DNA from: Bufo bufo
Lineage: Eukaryota > Chordata > Amphibia > Anura > Bufonidae
Assembly: GCF_905171765.1 (NCBI RefSeq)
Contig: NC_053390.1
Coordinates: 515,864,852-515,928,851 of the forward strand
Length of the DNA: 64,000 bases
Reading direction: 5' to 3'
The notes under the pieces: model-generated
What the model saw: only the letters and a program-made list of their open reading frames with translations
Database searches by the model: none
Told to the model about the DNA's origin: nothing
Program-made: the position numbers and the translations under genes
Shown: piece after piece, positions 12,024 through 22,918 of the stretch
How the letters are laid out: every line of letters starts with the position of its first letter
How positions within the stretch are numbered: the stretch's first letter is position 1

Positions 12024-12937
12024 GCTATTTTTTAGGCGCTGTGTGACAGGTATACCTTTAATCACAGAATTAGACTTGTATCTGCACTGTAGCGTGTGTG
12101 TTAAGTTTTTCAGAATGACACTATCAGCACCTTGAATCTAATATACCCTTTTTGGGATAGATTTAAAGTAGGCCTGATATAGCAGAAACTACCAATTTAG
12201 AAAATGGCAAATTTGGGAATACTTTTTCAACCCAGAACAAAAACTGTGCTTTTACGGTCACTACAAATAACTTGACCAGCTAAAACAGTACTGATTTGGA
12301 GGAATATAAATGTCAGGGCTATTTTTTAGGCGCTGTGTGACAGGTATACCTTTAATCACAGAATTAGACTTGTATCTGCACTGTAGCGTGTGTGTTAAGT
12401 TTTTCAGAATGACACTATCAGCACCTTGAATCTAATATACCCTTTTTGGGATAGATTTAAAGTAGGCCTGATATAGCAAAAACTACCAATTTAGAAAATG
12501 GCAAATTTGGGAATACTTTTTCAACCCAGAACAAAAACTGTGCTTTTACGGTCACTACAAATAATTTGACCAGCTAAAACAGTACTGATTTAGAGGAATA
12601 TAAATGTCAGGGCTATTTTGTAGGCGCTGTGTGACAGGTATACCTTTAATCACAGAATTAGACTTGTATCTGCACTGTAGCGTGTGTGTTAAGTTTTTCA
12701 GAATGACACTATCAGCACCTTGAATCTAATATACCCTTTTTGGGATAGATTTAAAGTAGGCCTGATATAGCATAAACTACCAATTTAGAAAATGGCAAAT
12801 TTGGGAATACTTTTTCAACCCAGAACAAAAACTGTGCTTTTACGGTCACTACAAATAACTTGACCAGCTAAAAAAGTACTGATTTGGAGGAATATAAATG
12901 TCAGGGCTATTTTTTAGGCGCTGGGTGACAGGCTCAA
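12024..12937. repeat. 294-bp tandem repeat in hAT-1 leader (right part)
   Basis: Units start at 12024, 12318, 12612 and 12906 (partial), exactly 294 bp apart. They continue the array at 5736-6185, now separated by the gypsy insertion. About five units exist in total. Confidence 0.95.
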
Positions 12938-13305
12938 CTTGCCCCTGATGTAGTATATGGCCAAAAAATAACCACACTATTGATAGTTAAATGCACTTGG
13001 GTGACACAGGCTCAGCCTGCACCTGATGTAGTATATGGCCAAAAAATAACCACACTGTTGATGGTTAAATGCACTTGGGTGACACAGGCTCAGCCTGCAC
13101 CTGATGTAGTATATGGCCAAAAAATAACCACACTGTTGATGGTTAAATGCACTTGGGTGACACAGGCTCAGCCTGCACCTGATGTAGTATATGGCCAAAA
13201 AATAACCACACTGTTGATGGTTAAATGCACTTGGGTGACACAGGCTCAGCCTGCAGCTGATGTAGGATATAGCAAAAAATAACCACACTATTGATGGTTA
13301 AATGC
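12938..13305. repeat. 78-bp tandem repeat, about 4.5 copies
   Basis: The marker CCAAAAAATAACCACACT recurs at 12961 and 13039 and then every 78 bp. Since 78 is 26 codons, both strands show repetitive open frames of about 100 residues that need not be genes. It is part of the hAT-1 5' region. Confidence 0.93.
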
Positions 13306-13827
13306 CCTTGGTGGTAGCTTGTGCTGGCGCACCACAAGCCACAAAATGGCCGCCGATCACCCCAGAAAAAAGTGATATAAAAACGCTCTGGGCAGCCTAA
13401 AAAAAGTGATCAATTCAATATCAGCACTTCAATGATCCACAGCTGGAGATCGATCACTGAATTAAGTCTTTTGGAGGAGTTAATCTGCCTAATCTCGCCC
13501 TAACGTCGCAGCAGCAACCTCTCCCTATGCTTGAATCAGCAGAGTGACGTGCAGCGCTACATGACCCAAGCTTATATAGAGGCTGGGTCACATGCTGCAC
13601 TGGCCAATCACAACCATGCCAATTGTAGGCAAGGCTGTGATGGCCTCTTGGGGCAAGTAGTATGACGCTTGTTGATTGGCTGCTTTGCAGCCTTTCAAAA
13701 AGCGCCAAGAAAGCGCCGAACACCGAACCCGGACTTTAACGAAAATGTTCGGGTTCGGGTCTGTGTCACGGACACCCCAAAATTCGGTACGAACCCGAAC
13801 TATACAGTTCGGGTTCGCTCATCCCTA
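13306..13827 (-). repeat. hAT-1 5' terminal region
   Basis: This is the non-coding end of the element, with inverted copies of GTTCGGGTTCG and CGAACCCGAAC around 13745-13815 and a terminal GCTCATCCCTA. The layout matches 41646-41961 and 22010-22123, the ends of the other hAT copies here. Confidence 0.75.
13571..13580 (-). promoter_or_regulatory. Candidate TATA box of hAT-1
   Basis: Read on the minus strand this gives TCTATATAAG. It lies about 250 bp inside the hAT-1 terminus in a region with CCAAT-like CCAATCA motifs (13602, 13675). The position suits the transposase promoter, but no transcription start can be fixed from sequence. Confidence 0.4.
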
Positions 13828-15800
13828 CTTACCACACATTAGGGCCCCTAGAATGCCAGGGCAGTATAACTACCCCACAAGTGACCCCATTTTGGAAAGA
13901 AGACACCCCAAGGTATTCCGTGAGGGGCATGGCGAGTTCCTAGAATTTTTTATTTTTTGTCACAAGTTAGCGGAAAATAATGATTTTATATATTTTTTTT
14001 TTTTCTTACAAAGTCTCATATTCCACTAACTTGTGACAAAAAATAAAAACTTCCATGAACTCACTATGCCCATCACGAAATACCTTGGGGTGTCTTCTTT
14101 CCAAAATGGGGTTACTTGTGGGGTAGTTATACTGCCCTGGCATTTTAGGGGCCCAAATGTAGTTTGAAATCAAAATCTGTAAAAAATGGCCGGTGAAATC
14201 CGAAAGGTGCTCTTTGGAATGTGGGCCCCTTTGCCCACCTAGGCTGCAAAACAGTGTCACACATGTGGTACTGCCATACTCAGGAGAAGTTGGGCAATGT
14301 TTTTTGGGGTGTCATTTTACATATACCCATGCTGGGTGAGATAAATATCTCAGTCAAATGCAAACTTTGTATAAAAAAATGGGAAAAGTTGTCTTTTGCC
14401 AAGATATTTCTCTCACTCAGCATGGGTATATGTAAAAAGACACCCCAAAACACATTGCCCAACTTCTCCTGAGTACGGGGATACCAGATGTGTGACACTT
14501 TTTTGCAGCCTAGGTGGGCAAAGGGGCCCACATTCCAAAGAGCACCTTTCATATTTTACCGGCCATTTTTTACAGATTTTGATTTCAAACCACTTCTCAC
14601 GCATTCGGCCCCTAAAATGCCAGGGCAGTATAACTACCCCACAAGTAACCCCATTTTGGAAAGAAGACACCCCAAGGTATTTCGTGATGGGCATAGTGAG
14701 TTCATGGAAGTTTTTAGTTTTTGTCATAAGTTAGTGGAATATGAGACTTTGTAAGAAAAAAAAAAAAAAATCATCATTTTCCGCTAACTTGTGACAAAAA
14801 ATAAAAAATTCTAGGAACTCGCCATGCCCCTCACGGAATACCTTGGGGTGTCTTCTTTCTAAAATGGGGTCACTTGTGGGGTAGTTATACTGCCCTGGCA
14901 TTCTAGGGGCCCTAATGTGTGGTAAGTAGGTAAATGACCTGTGAAATCCGAAAGGTGCTCTTTGGAATGTGGGCCCCTTTGCCCACCTAGGCTGCAAAAA
15001 ATTGTCACACATGTGGTATCGCCGTATTCAGGAGAAGTTGGGCAATGTGTTTTGGGGTGTCTTTTTACATATACCCATGCTTGGTGAGATAAATATCTCG
15101 GCAAAAGACAATTTTTCCAATTTTTTATACAAAGTTGGCATTTGACCAAGATATTTATCTCACCCAGCATGGGTATATGTAAAATGACACCCAAAACACA
15201 TTGCCCAACTTCTCCTGAGTACGGCGATACCAGATGTGTGACACTTTTTTGCAGCCTAGATGCGCAAAGGGGCCCACATTCCTTTTATGAGGGCATTTTT
15301 AGACATTTGGATCCCAGACTTCTTCTCATGCTCTAGGGCCCCTAAAATGCCAGGGCAGTATAAATACCCCACATGTGACCCCATTTTGGAAAGAAGACAC
15401 CCCAAGGTATTCAATGAGGGGCATGGCGAGTTCATAGAAATTTTTTTTTTTTGGCACAAGTTAGCGGAAATTGATTTTTTATTTTTTTTTCTCACAAAGT
15501 CTCCCTTTCCGCTAACTTGGGACAAAAATTTCAATCTTTCATGGACTCAATATGCCCCTCAGCGAATACCTTGGGGTGTCTTCTTTTCGAAATGGGGTCA
15601 CATGTGGGGTATTTATACTGCCCTGGCATTCTAGGGGGCCCAAAGCGTGAGAAGAAGTCTGGAGTATAAATGTCTAAAAAATTTTACGCATTTGGATTCC
15701 GTGAGGGGTATGGGGAGTTCATGTGAGATTTTATTTTTTGACACAAGTTAGTGGAATATGAGACTTTGTAAGAAAAAAATAATAATTTCCGCTAACTTGG
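13828..15800. repeat. Alternating inverted (foldback) repeat modules
   Basis: A module containing ACCCCATTTTGGAAAGAAGA and CACAAGTTAG appears repeatedly in alternating orientation: forward near 13880, reverse near 14095, forward near 14650, reverse near 14850, forward near 15380, reverse near 15580. Short poly-T/poly-A spacers sit at each turn. A second pair of arms meets at 14330-14440 and 15080-15180 around GATAAATATCTC. Long hairpins could form, and no coding function is seen. Confidence 0.9.
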
Positions 15801-15819
15801 GCCAAAAAAATGTCTGAAT

Positions 15820-17100
15820 GGAGCCTTACAGGGGGGTGATCAATGACAGGGGGGTGATCAATGACAGGGGGGTGATCAGGGAGTCTATATGGGGTGATCA
15901 CCACCCTGTCATTGATCACCCCCCTATAAGGCTCCATTCAGATGTCCGTATGTGTTTTGCGGATCCGATACATGTGTCCGTGGATCCGTAAAAAACATAC
16001 GGACATCTGAATGCAGCCTTACAGGGGGGTGATCAATGACAGGGGGGTGATCAATGACAGGGGGGTGATCAGGGAGTCTATATGGGGTGATCACCCCCCT
16101 GTAAGGCTCCATTCAGACGTCCGTATGTGTTTTGCGGATCCGATCCATGTATCAGTGGATCCGTAAAAAACATACGGACATCTGAATGCAGCCTTACAGG
16201 GGGGTGATCAATGACAGGGGGGTGATCAATGACAGGGGGGTGATCAGGGAGTCTATATGGGGTGATCACCCCCCTGTAAGGCTCCATTCAGACGTCCGTA
16301 TGTGTTTTGCGGATCCGATCCATGTATCAGTGGATCCGTAAAAATCATACGGACGTCTGAATGGAGCCTTACAGGGGGGTGATCAATGACAGGGGGGTGA
16401 TCAGGGAGTCTATATGGGGTGATCACCCCCCTGTAAGGCTTCATTCAGATGTCTGTATGTGTTTTGCGGATCCGATCCATGTATCCGTGGATCCGTAAAA
16501 AACATACGGACATCTGAATGCAGCCTTACAGGGGGGTGATCAATGACAGGGGAGTGATCAATGACAGGGGGGTGATCAGGGAGTCTATATGGGGTGATCA
16601 CCCCCCTGTAAGGCTTAATTCAGACGTCTGTATGTGTTTTGCGGATCCGATCCATGTATCCGTGGATCCGTAAAAAACATACGGACATCTGAATGCAGCC
16701 TTACAGGGGGGTGATCAATGACAGGGGGGTGATCAATGACAGGGGGGTGATCAGGGAGTCTATATGGGGTGATCACCCCCTGTCATTGATCACCCCCCCT
16801 GTAAGGCTCCATTCAAACGTCCGTATGTGTTTTGCGGATCCGATCCATGTATCAGTGGATCCGTAAAAATCATACGGACGTCTGAATGGAGCCTTACAAG
16901 GGGGTGATCAATGACAGGGGGGTGATCAGGGAGTCTATATGGGGTGATCACCCCCCTGTAAGGCTTCATTCAGACGTCTGTATGTGTTTTGCGGATCCGA
17001 TCCATGCATCCGTGGATCCGTAAAAAACATACGGACATCTGAATGCAGCCTTACAGGCGGGTGATCAATGACAGGGGGATGATCAATGACAGGGGGGTGA
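15820..17100. repeat. Tandem array of about 160-195-bp units
   Basis: Each unit holds one to three copies of GGGGGGTGATCAATGACAG, then GGAGTCTATATGGGGTGATC, then an inverted pair around GTCCGTATGTG...GGATCC. Unit starts (CCTTACAGGGG) are near 15825, 16017, 16190, 16367, 16525, 16698, 16891 and 17052. The number of 18-bp sub-repeats explains the length variation. A remnant continues at 17785-17830 after the inserted LTR. Confidence 0.9.
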
Positions 17101-17784
17101 TGTGACGGTGACGTCCACACTCACACAGGGGGAAGGATAGTGACCACTGCGCTCCACCCTCACCCCTGGCCCTGCCTACTTGCCTCACGAGTCCTGATGA
17201 CAGGGGACAACTGGAGGACAGTCCCTAACTTAGGATACGTGCAGGGAAGACAGACAAGACAAAATACAGAACATGAACGGACCGGGTCAGAACCAAGAGA
17301 GCTACGCAGTACAAAGGGTTAAGCAAAGAATGGTCAGGAGAAGCCGGGGTCAAATACCAGGAGAGTAGAGAAGTACAAGAGGAGTCCTAAGAGAGTAGTC
17401 AGGTGGGAGCTGAGGTCACAATACCAGGACGGATGCGCAGTACAGGAGGAGCAGGTAAAAGGATCGTCAGGGAACGGAATCAGGTGTGTATTCAGTAGTC
17501 CAACAAATAGCCGGGAACCTAGAAATTAACAGGCAACCTGAGGCTGCCTGTATTTATAGTGGGGAGTGAGGGTCATGTGATGTGGCCAGCGTCACATGAC
17601 CGACAGACCAACCAGTTGAGCACCGAGTGATCAGCTCGGCGCTCAAGGCAGACTTAGGAGCAGGGAGCTACCCAGCAGTAAAGCCGCCCTGGGAATGAGG
17701 TCAAACACAGATCCTCATTTCCAAAGCTAAGCAACAGTTCTGCGGGCAATGGGGGACCGAGTGCACCTTCGGAACCCCGTTACA
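17101..17784 (-). mobile_element. Solo LTR, 684 bp
   Basis: It starts TGTGACGG and ends CCGTTACA, with a perfect 5-bp target duplication GGTGA at 17096-17100 and 17785-17789. The surrounding array continues seamlessly. A TATA-like ACTATAAATA on the minus strand (about 17552-17561) suggests minus orientation. No internal region or second LTR is present, as expected after LTR-LTR recombination. The 5-bp duplication fits gypsy elements, though some retroviruses also give 5 bp. Confidence 0.85.
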
Positions 17785-18241
17785 GGTGATCAATGACAGG
17801 GGGGTGATCAGGGAGTCTATATGGGGTGATCAGGGGTTATTAGGGGTTAATTAGGGGTTAATAAGTGACAGGGGGGGGTGTAGTGTAGTGTGGTGATTGG
17901 TGCAACTTTACAGAGCTGCCTGTGTCTTCTGGTGGTCGATCCAAACAAAAGGGACCACCAGAGGACCAGGTAGCAGGTATATTAGACGCTGTTATCAAAA
18001 CAGCGTCTAATATGCCTGTTAGGGGTTAAAAAAATCGCATCTCTAGCCTGCCAGCGAACGATCGCCGCTGGCAGGCTGGAGATCCACTCGCTTACCTTCC
18101 GATCCTGTGAACGCGTGTGCCTGTGTGCGCGCGTTCACAGGAAATCTCGCGTCTCGCGAGATGACGCATATATGCGTGACTCTGCGCAGGGCTGCCGCCT
18201 CCGGAACGCGATCCTGCGTTAGGCGGTCCGGAGGCGGTTAA

Positions 18242-19128
18242 ATCAGACCATGTGCAGCCATATGTTTGATATACCTGCTGCATTTTCCTGTAGAATGGCA
18301 TGGGATGTGTTTCTGGGTCAGACAGCATATTCACTATGGTGAACAGCTGTTGTGGTGTGAAAGAAACATATTCATATTTGGGTGGTCCGGTGGGTGGTCT
18401 TATCTGGCCAAAAGTGTTAACTATAGTTTCATGACTGTGCAAAAGATCTTGTATTAAAATTGGGGCTAACTGGCTGCTCACCTACGGGGGTACCAGTACC
18501 AGTCTGCATGATATTGCTCTGCTGACTCTTGTGCCATATTACCAGTTGTCTCTTCTGCCTCACCTTTTTCATCCTTTCCGGCAACCATGATATTCATAGG
18601 TACCTGAGGTGGTTTAACTGTCCCATCTGGATAGACTATGGGATATAATGGAGTAGCTTTTGAGACGGGAGGTTTTGGGCAGAGAGGTATCTCTGGTCTC
18701 CTATGGGGCGGTGGCTGTGGACAAGATGGTGCAGTGGCTGGGACTGGGAGGGTACTCACAGGAAACATGGACACATGATGATGTGGGCGTGGTGCCCCAC
18801 AAGCTAGACAATTCTCTCTAAAGATTGGATTCTGTTGTCCACATACATTACAAACCCATGCATCATCAGTTAACTTGACGCCATTTTTATAGGGCGGTGG
18901 CCGGTCAGCACTTCCTAATTTCTTCATGGTACAAACAAACATCTTTAACTTTTTATCATATTCCTGATATCCTCCCGTCTCCTCAAATTCCTTACTACAA
19001 ACCCGCCATGCTCTCACTAGCGGAGATAACTTTTGATCCTCTAGTTTTCCTAGTTTTTCCTTCCACAAGTTGTCCCATGTTTCACTACACAAGTTCCACC
19101 CTTTGGTATACCAAAGTTCTTTTCTAAC
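18242..19128 (-). pseudogene. gag: Retroviral gag fragment with RanBP2-type zinc finger
   Basis: Open reading begins just after a TAG at 19129-19131, so no natural ATG is apparent and the start is uncertain. Visible parts: a helical N-terminal stretch (KELWYTKGW, LSPLVRAWRVCSKEF); a zinc finger at about 18790-18860 of the form W-x-C-x2-C-x10-C-x2-C (WVCNVCGQQN ... CLACGAPRP), which matches the RanBP2/Zn-ribbon pattern; a Pro-rich region; and, after a frameshift near 18480-18500, the start of a capsid-like domain (YVSFTPQQLFTIVNML, FYRKMQQVYQTYG). It ends at the TTAA junction 18241. A RanBP2-type finger before the capsid is unusual for gag. Which retroviral class it belongs to is not clear from this fragment. 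Confidence 0.75.
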
Positions 19129-19738
19129 CTACTGAACCCCTTTAAGAATTTATTTACTTTCCTGTCTTTCACATACCGGGTAGGTACAAAAGAGTCCTTA
19201 TTCAAACTCTGAGTTTCCCATCTCAACTCACTCTGCGGTCGTCCTTGAGCCTACCGGAGCCTACTGGAGTCGACCAGGGGAAGGACTAGACGGATACGTG
19301 CCTGAAGCCTGTTTTCAGTCTAATTCCGAGGCAAAACACTGGCCAGCAGATTAAACCGATTCCTCCCCTTCTGAGACCTCTTCAGTGACAGACAGATGCT
19401 CTGACTGTCTGTCAGGTTCAGGCACATGAGGCAATCTTTGACAGGCTCAGTAGTTATCCCGTCTCCTTCTCACCACGTTCAACAAGGCAACACAATAGCA
19501 ACTGTCACAAAGATCTTCATCTTCCAAAGTATACACTATTTAACTGTGGGGTTCTTACTCACATGCCCTCGAAGATGCCCCAAACTGCTGCCGCACCCCT
19601 CCCTCAGACTGATTCTGAGAGGCTACACCAAGGGACACAATACAAGTAGGATAACTTCTATTTTCCTACCTTATTTTATGGGCTGCAGTCCCGGTGTCTG
19701 TTAGTGCGCCTCCCCTCGCCCAGTCTCCGGGGGTACGA

Positions 19739-19756
19739 GCCCCACGTTGGGCGCCA
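19739..19756 (-). promoter_or_regulatory. Retroviral primer-binding site, tRNA-Lys1,2 type
   Basis: The minus strand reads TGGCGCCCAACGTGGGGC, the established 18-nt complement of the 3' end of tRNA-Lys1,2. It lies four bases downstream of the LTR end, which fixes element orientation. Confidence 0.93.
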
Positions 19757-19760
19757 AAGA

Positions 19761-20305
19761 TGTCCTGGATCTATTTTGGTTCTGACCCAAATGTCAGTTA
19801 CTTTGTGACAGCTGTTTCCAATTATTCTATTTTTAGGCAATATTGCAAATCCGTGCACGGAGAGAGAGGAACTGTCCTGTCTCACCACTAGACGTTATGA
19901 GACAATACTCTGCTTTATTTGAGGAAGTTAAATTTTTTATATTCCCTTATCAGGGCGTTATCTAATAAGATAGGCTTAATGTTAATGTCCAGTATCTCAA
20001 GTACATGTACTTAGTTCTGCAGTTCTGAAATTCGCTATATATGGATATAAAAGTGCGCAGATTATATGTTATCCTATTGCATACAAGCTTTATAATCATG
20101 TACCTCATGTACGGAATGTACTTGTATAAAAAAAGCAAGCATGTGATTATTTGGTAATTGCAATACTGAAAAGGGGAAGTAGGGGAGAAGAAGGAGGGGG
20201 AGACAGACAGACAGGAGGGAGAGACAAGGAGAGACAAGAAGGAGAGGGAAACATGTAAATCAAGAATATATTCTGTCATCCCATCGATTCCATAATTCCA
20301 TAACA
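19761..20305 (-). repeat. 5' LTR of the endogenous retrovirus, 545 bp
   Basis: On the minus strand it starts TGTTATGG and ends CCAGGACA. A polyadenylation signal AATAAA is at 19919-19914, and a TATA-like TTTTATAT lies upstream near 20045-20055. The U3 region is purine/pyrimidine-biased (AGACAGACAGACAGGAGGGA on plus, about 20199-20218). Confidence 0.88.
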
Positions 20306-21010
20306 CTGTTATACCTAGTAGGCCGGTTAAAAAAATAAAATAAATTGTCATTAACATTTTCGGGTGAAATTCACAAATTTTGGGATTTATAGTACCACTG
20401 CTATACCTAGTAGGCCGGTTAACAATAAAAATATATTTGTCAGTTACATTTTCAGTTGAAATTCAACAATTTTTGGGTGTGAAGTACCACTGCTATACCT
20501 AGTAGATGGGTTAAACAATAAAAAATTTTGTCTCTTACATTTTATGGTGAAATTCACAAATTTTTTGGTGTGATGTACCACTGCTATACCTAGTAGGCCG
20601 GTTAACAAAATAAATAAATTTGTCAGTTACATTTTCTGGTGAAATTCAGCAATTTTTTGGTGTGAAGTACCACTGCTATACCTAGTAGACCGGTAAAAAA
20701 AAATTAAAAAAATTGACAGTCACATTTTATAGTGAAATTCAGCAATTTTTTGGTGGGATGTACCACTGCTATACCTATTAGACTAGTAAAAAAATAAAAA
20801 TAACATTTGTCAGTTACATTTTAGGGTCAAATTCACAAATTTTTGGGTGTAATATACCCCTCCTCTACCTAGTAGACAGCTTAATAAATTTCAATAATTT
20901 TTATTTTACATTTTCGGGTGGCAATAAACAATTGTTTTCTGTCATAGACCCCTGCTCTACCAAGTAGACAGGTTAATTAATTTCTGAAATTTTTCTGTTA
21001 CATTCTTGGG
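20306..21010. repeat. 92-bp tandem repeat, about 8 decaying copies
   Basis: CTATACCTAGTAG recurs at about 20310, 20401, 20493, 20584 and 20676 and in weaker forms to about 20950. Spacing is 91-93 bp. Later units are more diverged. Confidence 0.9.
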
Positions 21011-21539
21011 TTGACATTATACATTTTTAGACAAGAATAAACCCCAGCTCTGCATAGGTGACAGGGAATAAAATTTCTGAAATGCTTCTTTAATTGATGC
21101 ACACCACCTCCTTTGATTCAATGCTTAAACTTAAGCAAGTTGTACCACATTTAAGCTTCAATACTTTGTCCCACATTTCCGCTATACTGTTTTGGCCAAC
21201 ATTTGCGCCTCAATAGCTTTTCCCACAATTCCGCTTGACTCTTTTGGCCCACATTTGGGCTTCTGTAATTTGTCCCACATTTGCACCTCAATAACTTTTC
21301 CCACATTTCTTCTTGATCCCAAATTTATTAAATAAATTTATCTCCCTTAAATTTGGTCTCTTTTTCTCACACTCCCTCTCCGGCCTGGAACCCTGATTCC
21401 CCGCCACCCGTAATCACCATGGTAGGCGCATAAAAGAACATCAAAAGTTGATAGAGCAGATATCAAATTGGATTGTGAACATCACAGGGACGTGCGACAT
21501 GGTGGGTGGGGCAGTAAGTATGCACACGCCTACACGAAA

Positions 21540-21700
21540 TAACTGACAGGGGTCAGCCCCTGCAACTTCTGGGTCTCCAAATTGGGCACATGGCCTGAGC
21601 TTGCCCTTTACACCTTGGAGGTGCTGGCCTGCCCTGCAGCCGGTGTATTGTCTGAACGTGTGTTTAGCATGACTGGAGGGTTATATTTCCCAATGTTTTG
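21540..21700 (+). pseudogene. hAT transposase C-terminal remnant
   Basis: One frame reads NFWVSKLGTWPELALYTLEV followed by LACPAAGVLSERVFSMTGG. This is closely similar to the dimerisation region of the hAT-1 transposase. Reading is lost soon after (about 21690), and no upstream transposase is left within the element. Confidence 0.8.
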
Positions 21701-22123
21701 GGGTGTACCCTAATTTAAAAAAATAAAAATAAATTTAAAATCAAAAAGCAGTGTAGGCTACCTCCTCCTCCACCGCCACTTCCACCTACACCGCCACATC
21801 CACCACCTCCTCAACCTCCTTCTCCATATGGACCTGGTATTTTTACGTATTTTATGTTATTTTAAGTAATTTCCCTATCCACATTTGTTTGCAGAGCACT
21901 TGCCATGCTCTTAACCACATGTTGACGCCATTTGCAGCCCTCTAGCACTTTCCATGACATTTTTACAGCCATTTTAGTGCTCAAAAGTTTGGGTCCCCAT
22001 GACTTCAATGGGGTTCGGGTTTGGGGTCAAGTTCGGTTCAAGTTCGGGTCACAAACTCAAACTTTTTTCCGAAGTTCGGCCGAACCCGTCGAACCCGAAC
22101 ATCCAGGTGTCTGCTCAACTCTA

Positions 22124-22918
22124 CTTAGGGCCTATGGAGTGTTGTCTTGAATACATCCGTAACCATTCTATATGATCTCTTGTAGTTTTAATAATTTTTG
22201 AGCTTCTTGCAAATTTTCAAAAGTGTCTAGAAAGCGGAGGGTTTAGAGGGAGGGGCGATGCTTCCCGCGGTCAGCCATATTTACTAGAAACTAGTGTAAG
22301 TTATAACTCAAGTCTACACTAGCCCCTAGCTGGAATAAATTTGCGTTTCTGGTGCACAGAGGGCCAGAGATGCATCTGAATTGGCAAGAGAAAATTTGCC
22401 ACAGCTCAATCCGGCACACAGTCTTGATAAATCTCCCCCATTGTGATGCATTAGTTTAAAGGACAAATCTGCAAATCCCATGCACAAGAAAATATTTCCA
22501 ATGATTCCAGACTGTGTAGACAGAAATTTACTCTTGAGAGTAAATGAAGACAATAATAGTTCATCATATCAGGCATATTAGATAAAAAGAAAATCATTTA
22601 AACATACACTATTGCCCCTGTATGATGAATTTCTTGGAGGTTTGGACACTGCTGAAAATTCCAAGCAATAACCTGTTGATTGCTGGATAGACCATCAACT
22701 ATTATTTCTATACATTACTATTTATCTGACACATACAGCACTTACATCCTTCACCATATGTGCTAACTTTTTTTTATATTTTAAAAGTATGGGTGTTTTC
22801 GCATGCGACGATGCCCATACTTTTATAAATTTTTTGTTAATTTTTTGCAGAAAGTGGGGTGATTTTACATTTTAATTAAATTTTTCTTTATTCTTTCTAA
22901 ACTTTTTTCCCCCTTTTT
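22124..22918. other. No recognised feature
   Basis: This 795-bp AT-rich stretch shows no repeat family I can name. A short inverted pair, AAAAGTATGGG / CCCATACTTTT, lies at about 22783-22822. It may be unique host sequence or very old repeat. Confidence 0.5.

Larger units (their letters stand above)
1..13827 (-). mobile_element. hAT-1, BED-finger hAT transposon, 3' end off window
   Basis: On the minus strand the element runs from a terminal segment ending GCTCATCCCTA (plus strand, up to about 13827), through a leader with 78-bp and 294-bp tandem arrays, a broken transposase gene (5714-2294) and a 141-bp minisatellite, and out of the window. The GTTCGGGTTCG-rich terminus resembles the termini of other hAT copies here. 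The right flank, CTACTTACCACACATTAGGG, also occurs uninterrupted (inverted) near 14899-14935 in the foldback array. This shows hAT-1 inserted into that array and places the junction within 13823-13828. A gypsy element (6186-12023) is inserted in the leader. The 8-bp target duplication cannot be tested because the other end is outside the window. Confidence 0.85.
13828..18241. mobile_element. TTAA-type DNA transposon (Kolobok/piggyBac-like), left end off window
   Basis: It consists of foldback modules (13828-15800), a roughly 170-bp tandem array (15820-17830, split by a solo LTR) and a GC-rich end. The right end has a terminal hairpin with arms CCGCCTCCGG (18195-18204) and CCGGAGGCGG (18228-18237), immediately followed by TTAA (18238-18241). 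Retroviral gag coding begins directly after the TTAA. A TTAA target is typical of Kolobok and piggyBac elements. No transposase is visible, so the assignment is by termini only. The left part lies beyond hAT-1, outside the window. Confidence 0.65.
18242..20305 (-). mobile_element. Endogenous retrovirus, 5' part only
   Basis: On the minus strand: LTR (20305-19761), primer-binding site complementary to tRNA-Lys1,2 (19756-19739), an untranslated leader of about 600 bp (19738-19129), and a gag fragment broken off at 18241, where the TTAA-type transposon starts. The rest would lie beyond that transposon, outside the window. It sits inside a 92-bp tandem array of an older hAT copy. The target duplication cannot be checked. 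Confidence 0.85.
20306..22123 (+). mobile_element. Deleted hAT copy (hAT-5), right part
   Basis: A 92-bp leader array is followed by a short remnant of transposase C-terminus (21540-21700) and a terminus rich in GTTCGGGT/CGAACCCG ending GCTCAACTCTA at about 22123. Most of the coding region is missing, so it is an internal deletion derivative. Its left end lies left of the inserted retrovirus and everything nested in it, outside the window. Confidence 0.75.

Noticed and set aside
12980..13282. Open frames of about 100 residues on both strands
   Set aside because: They are produced by the 78-bp (26-codon) tandem repeat, with no independent coding evidence.
18092..18241. Continuation of the retroviral gag frame below 18242
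   Set aside because: Sequence beyond the TTAA belongs to the inserted DNA transposon. The open frame there is accidental.
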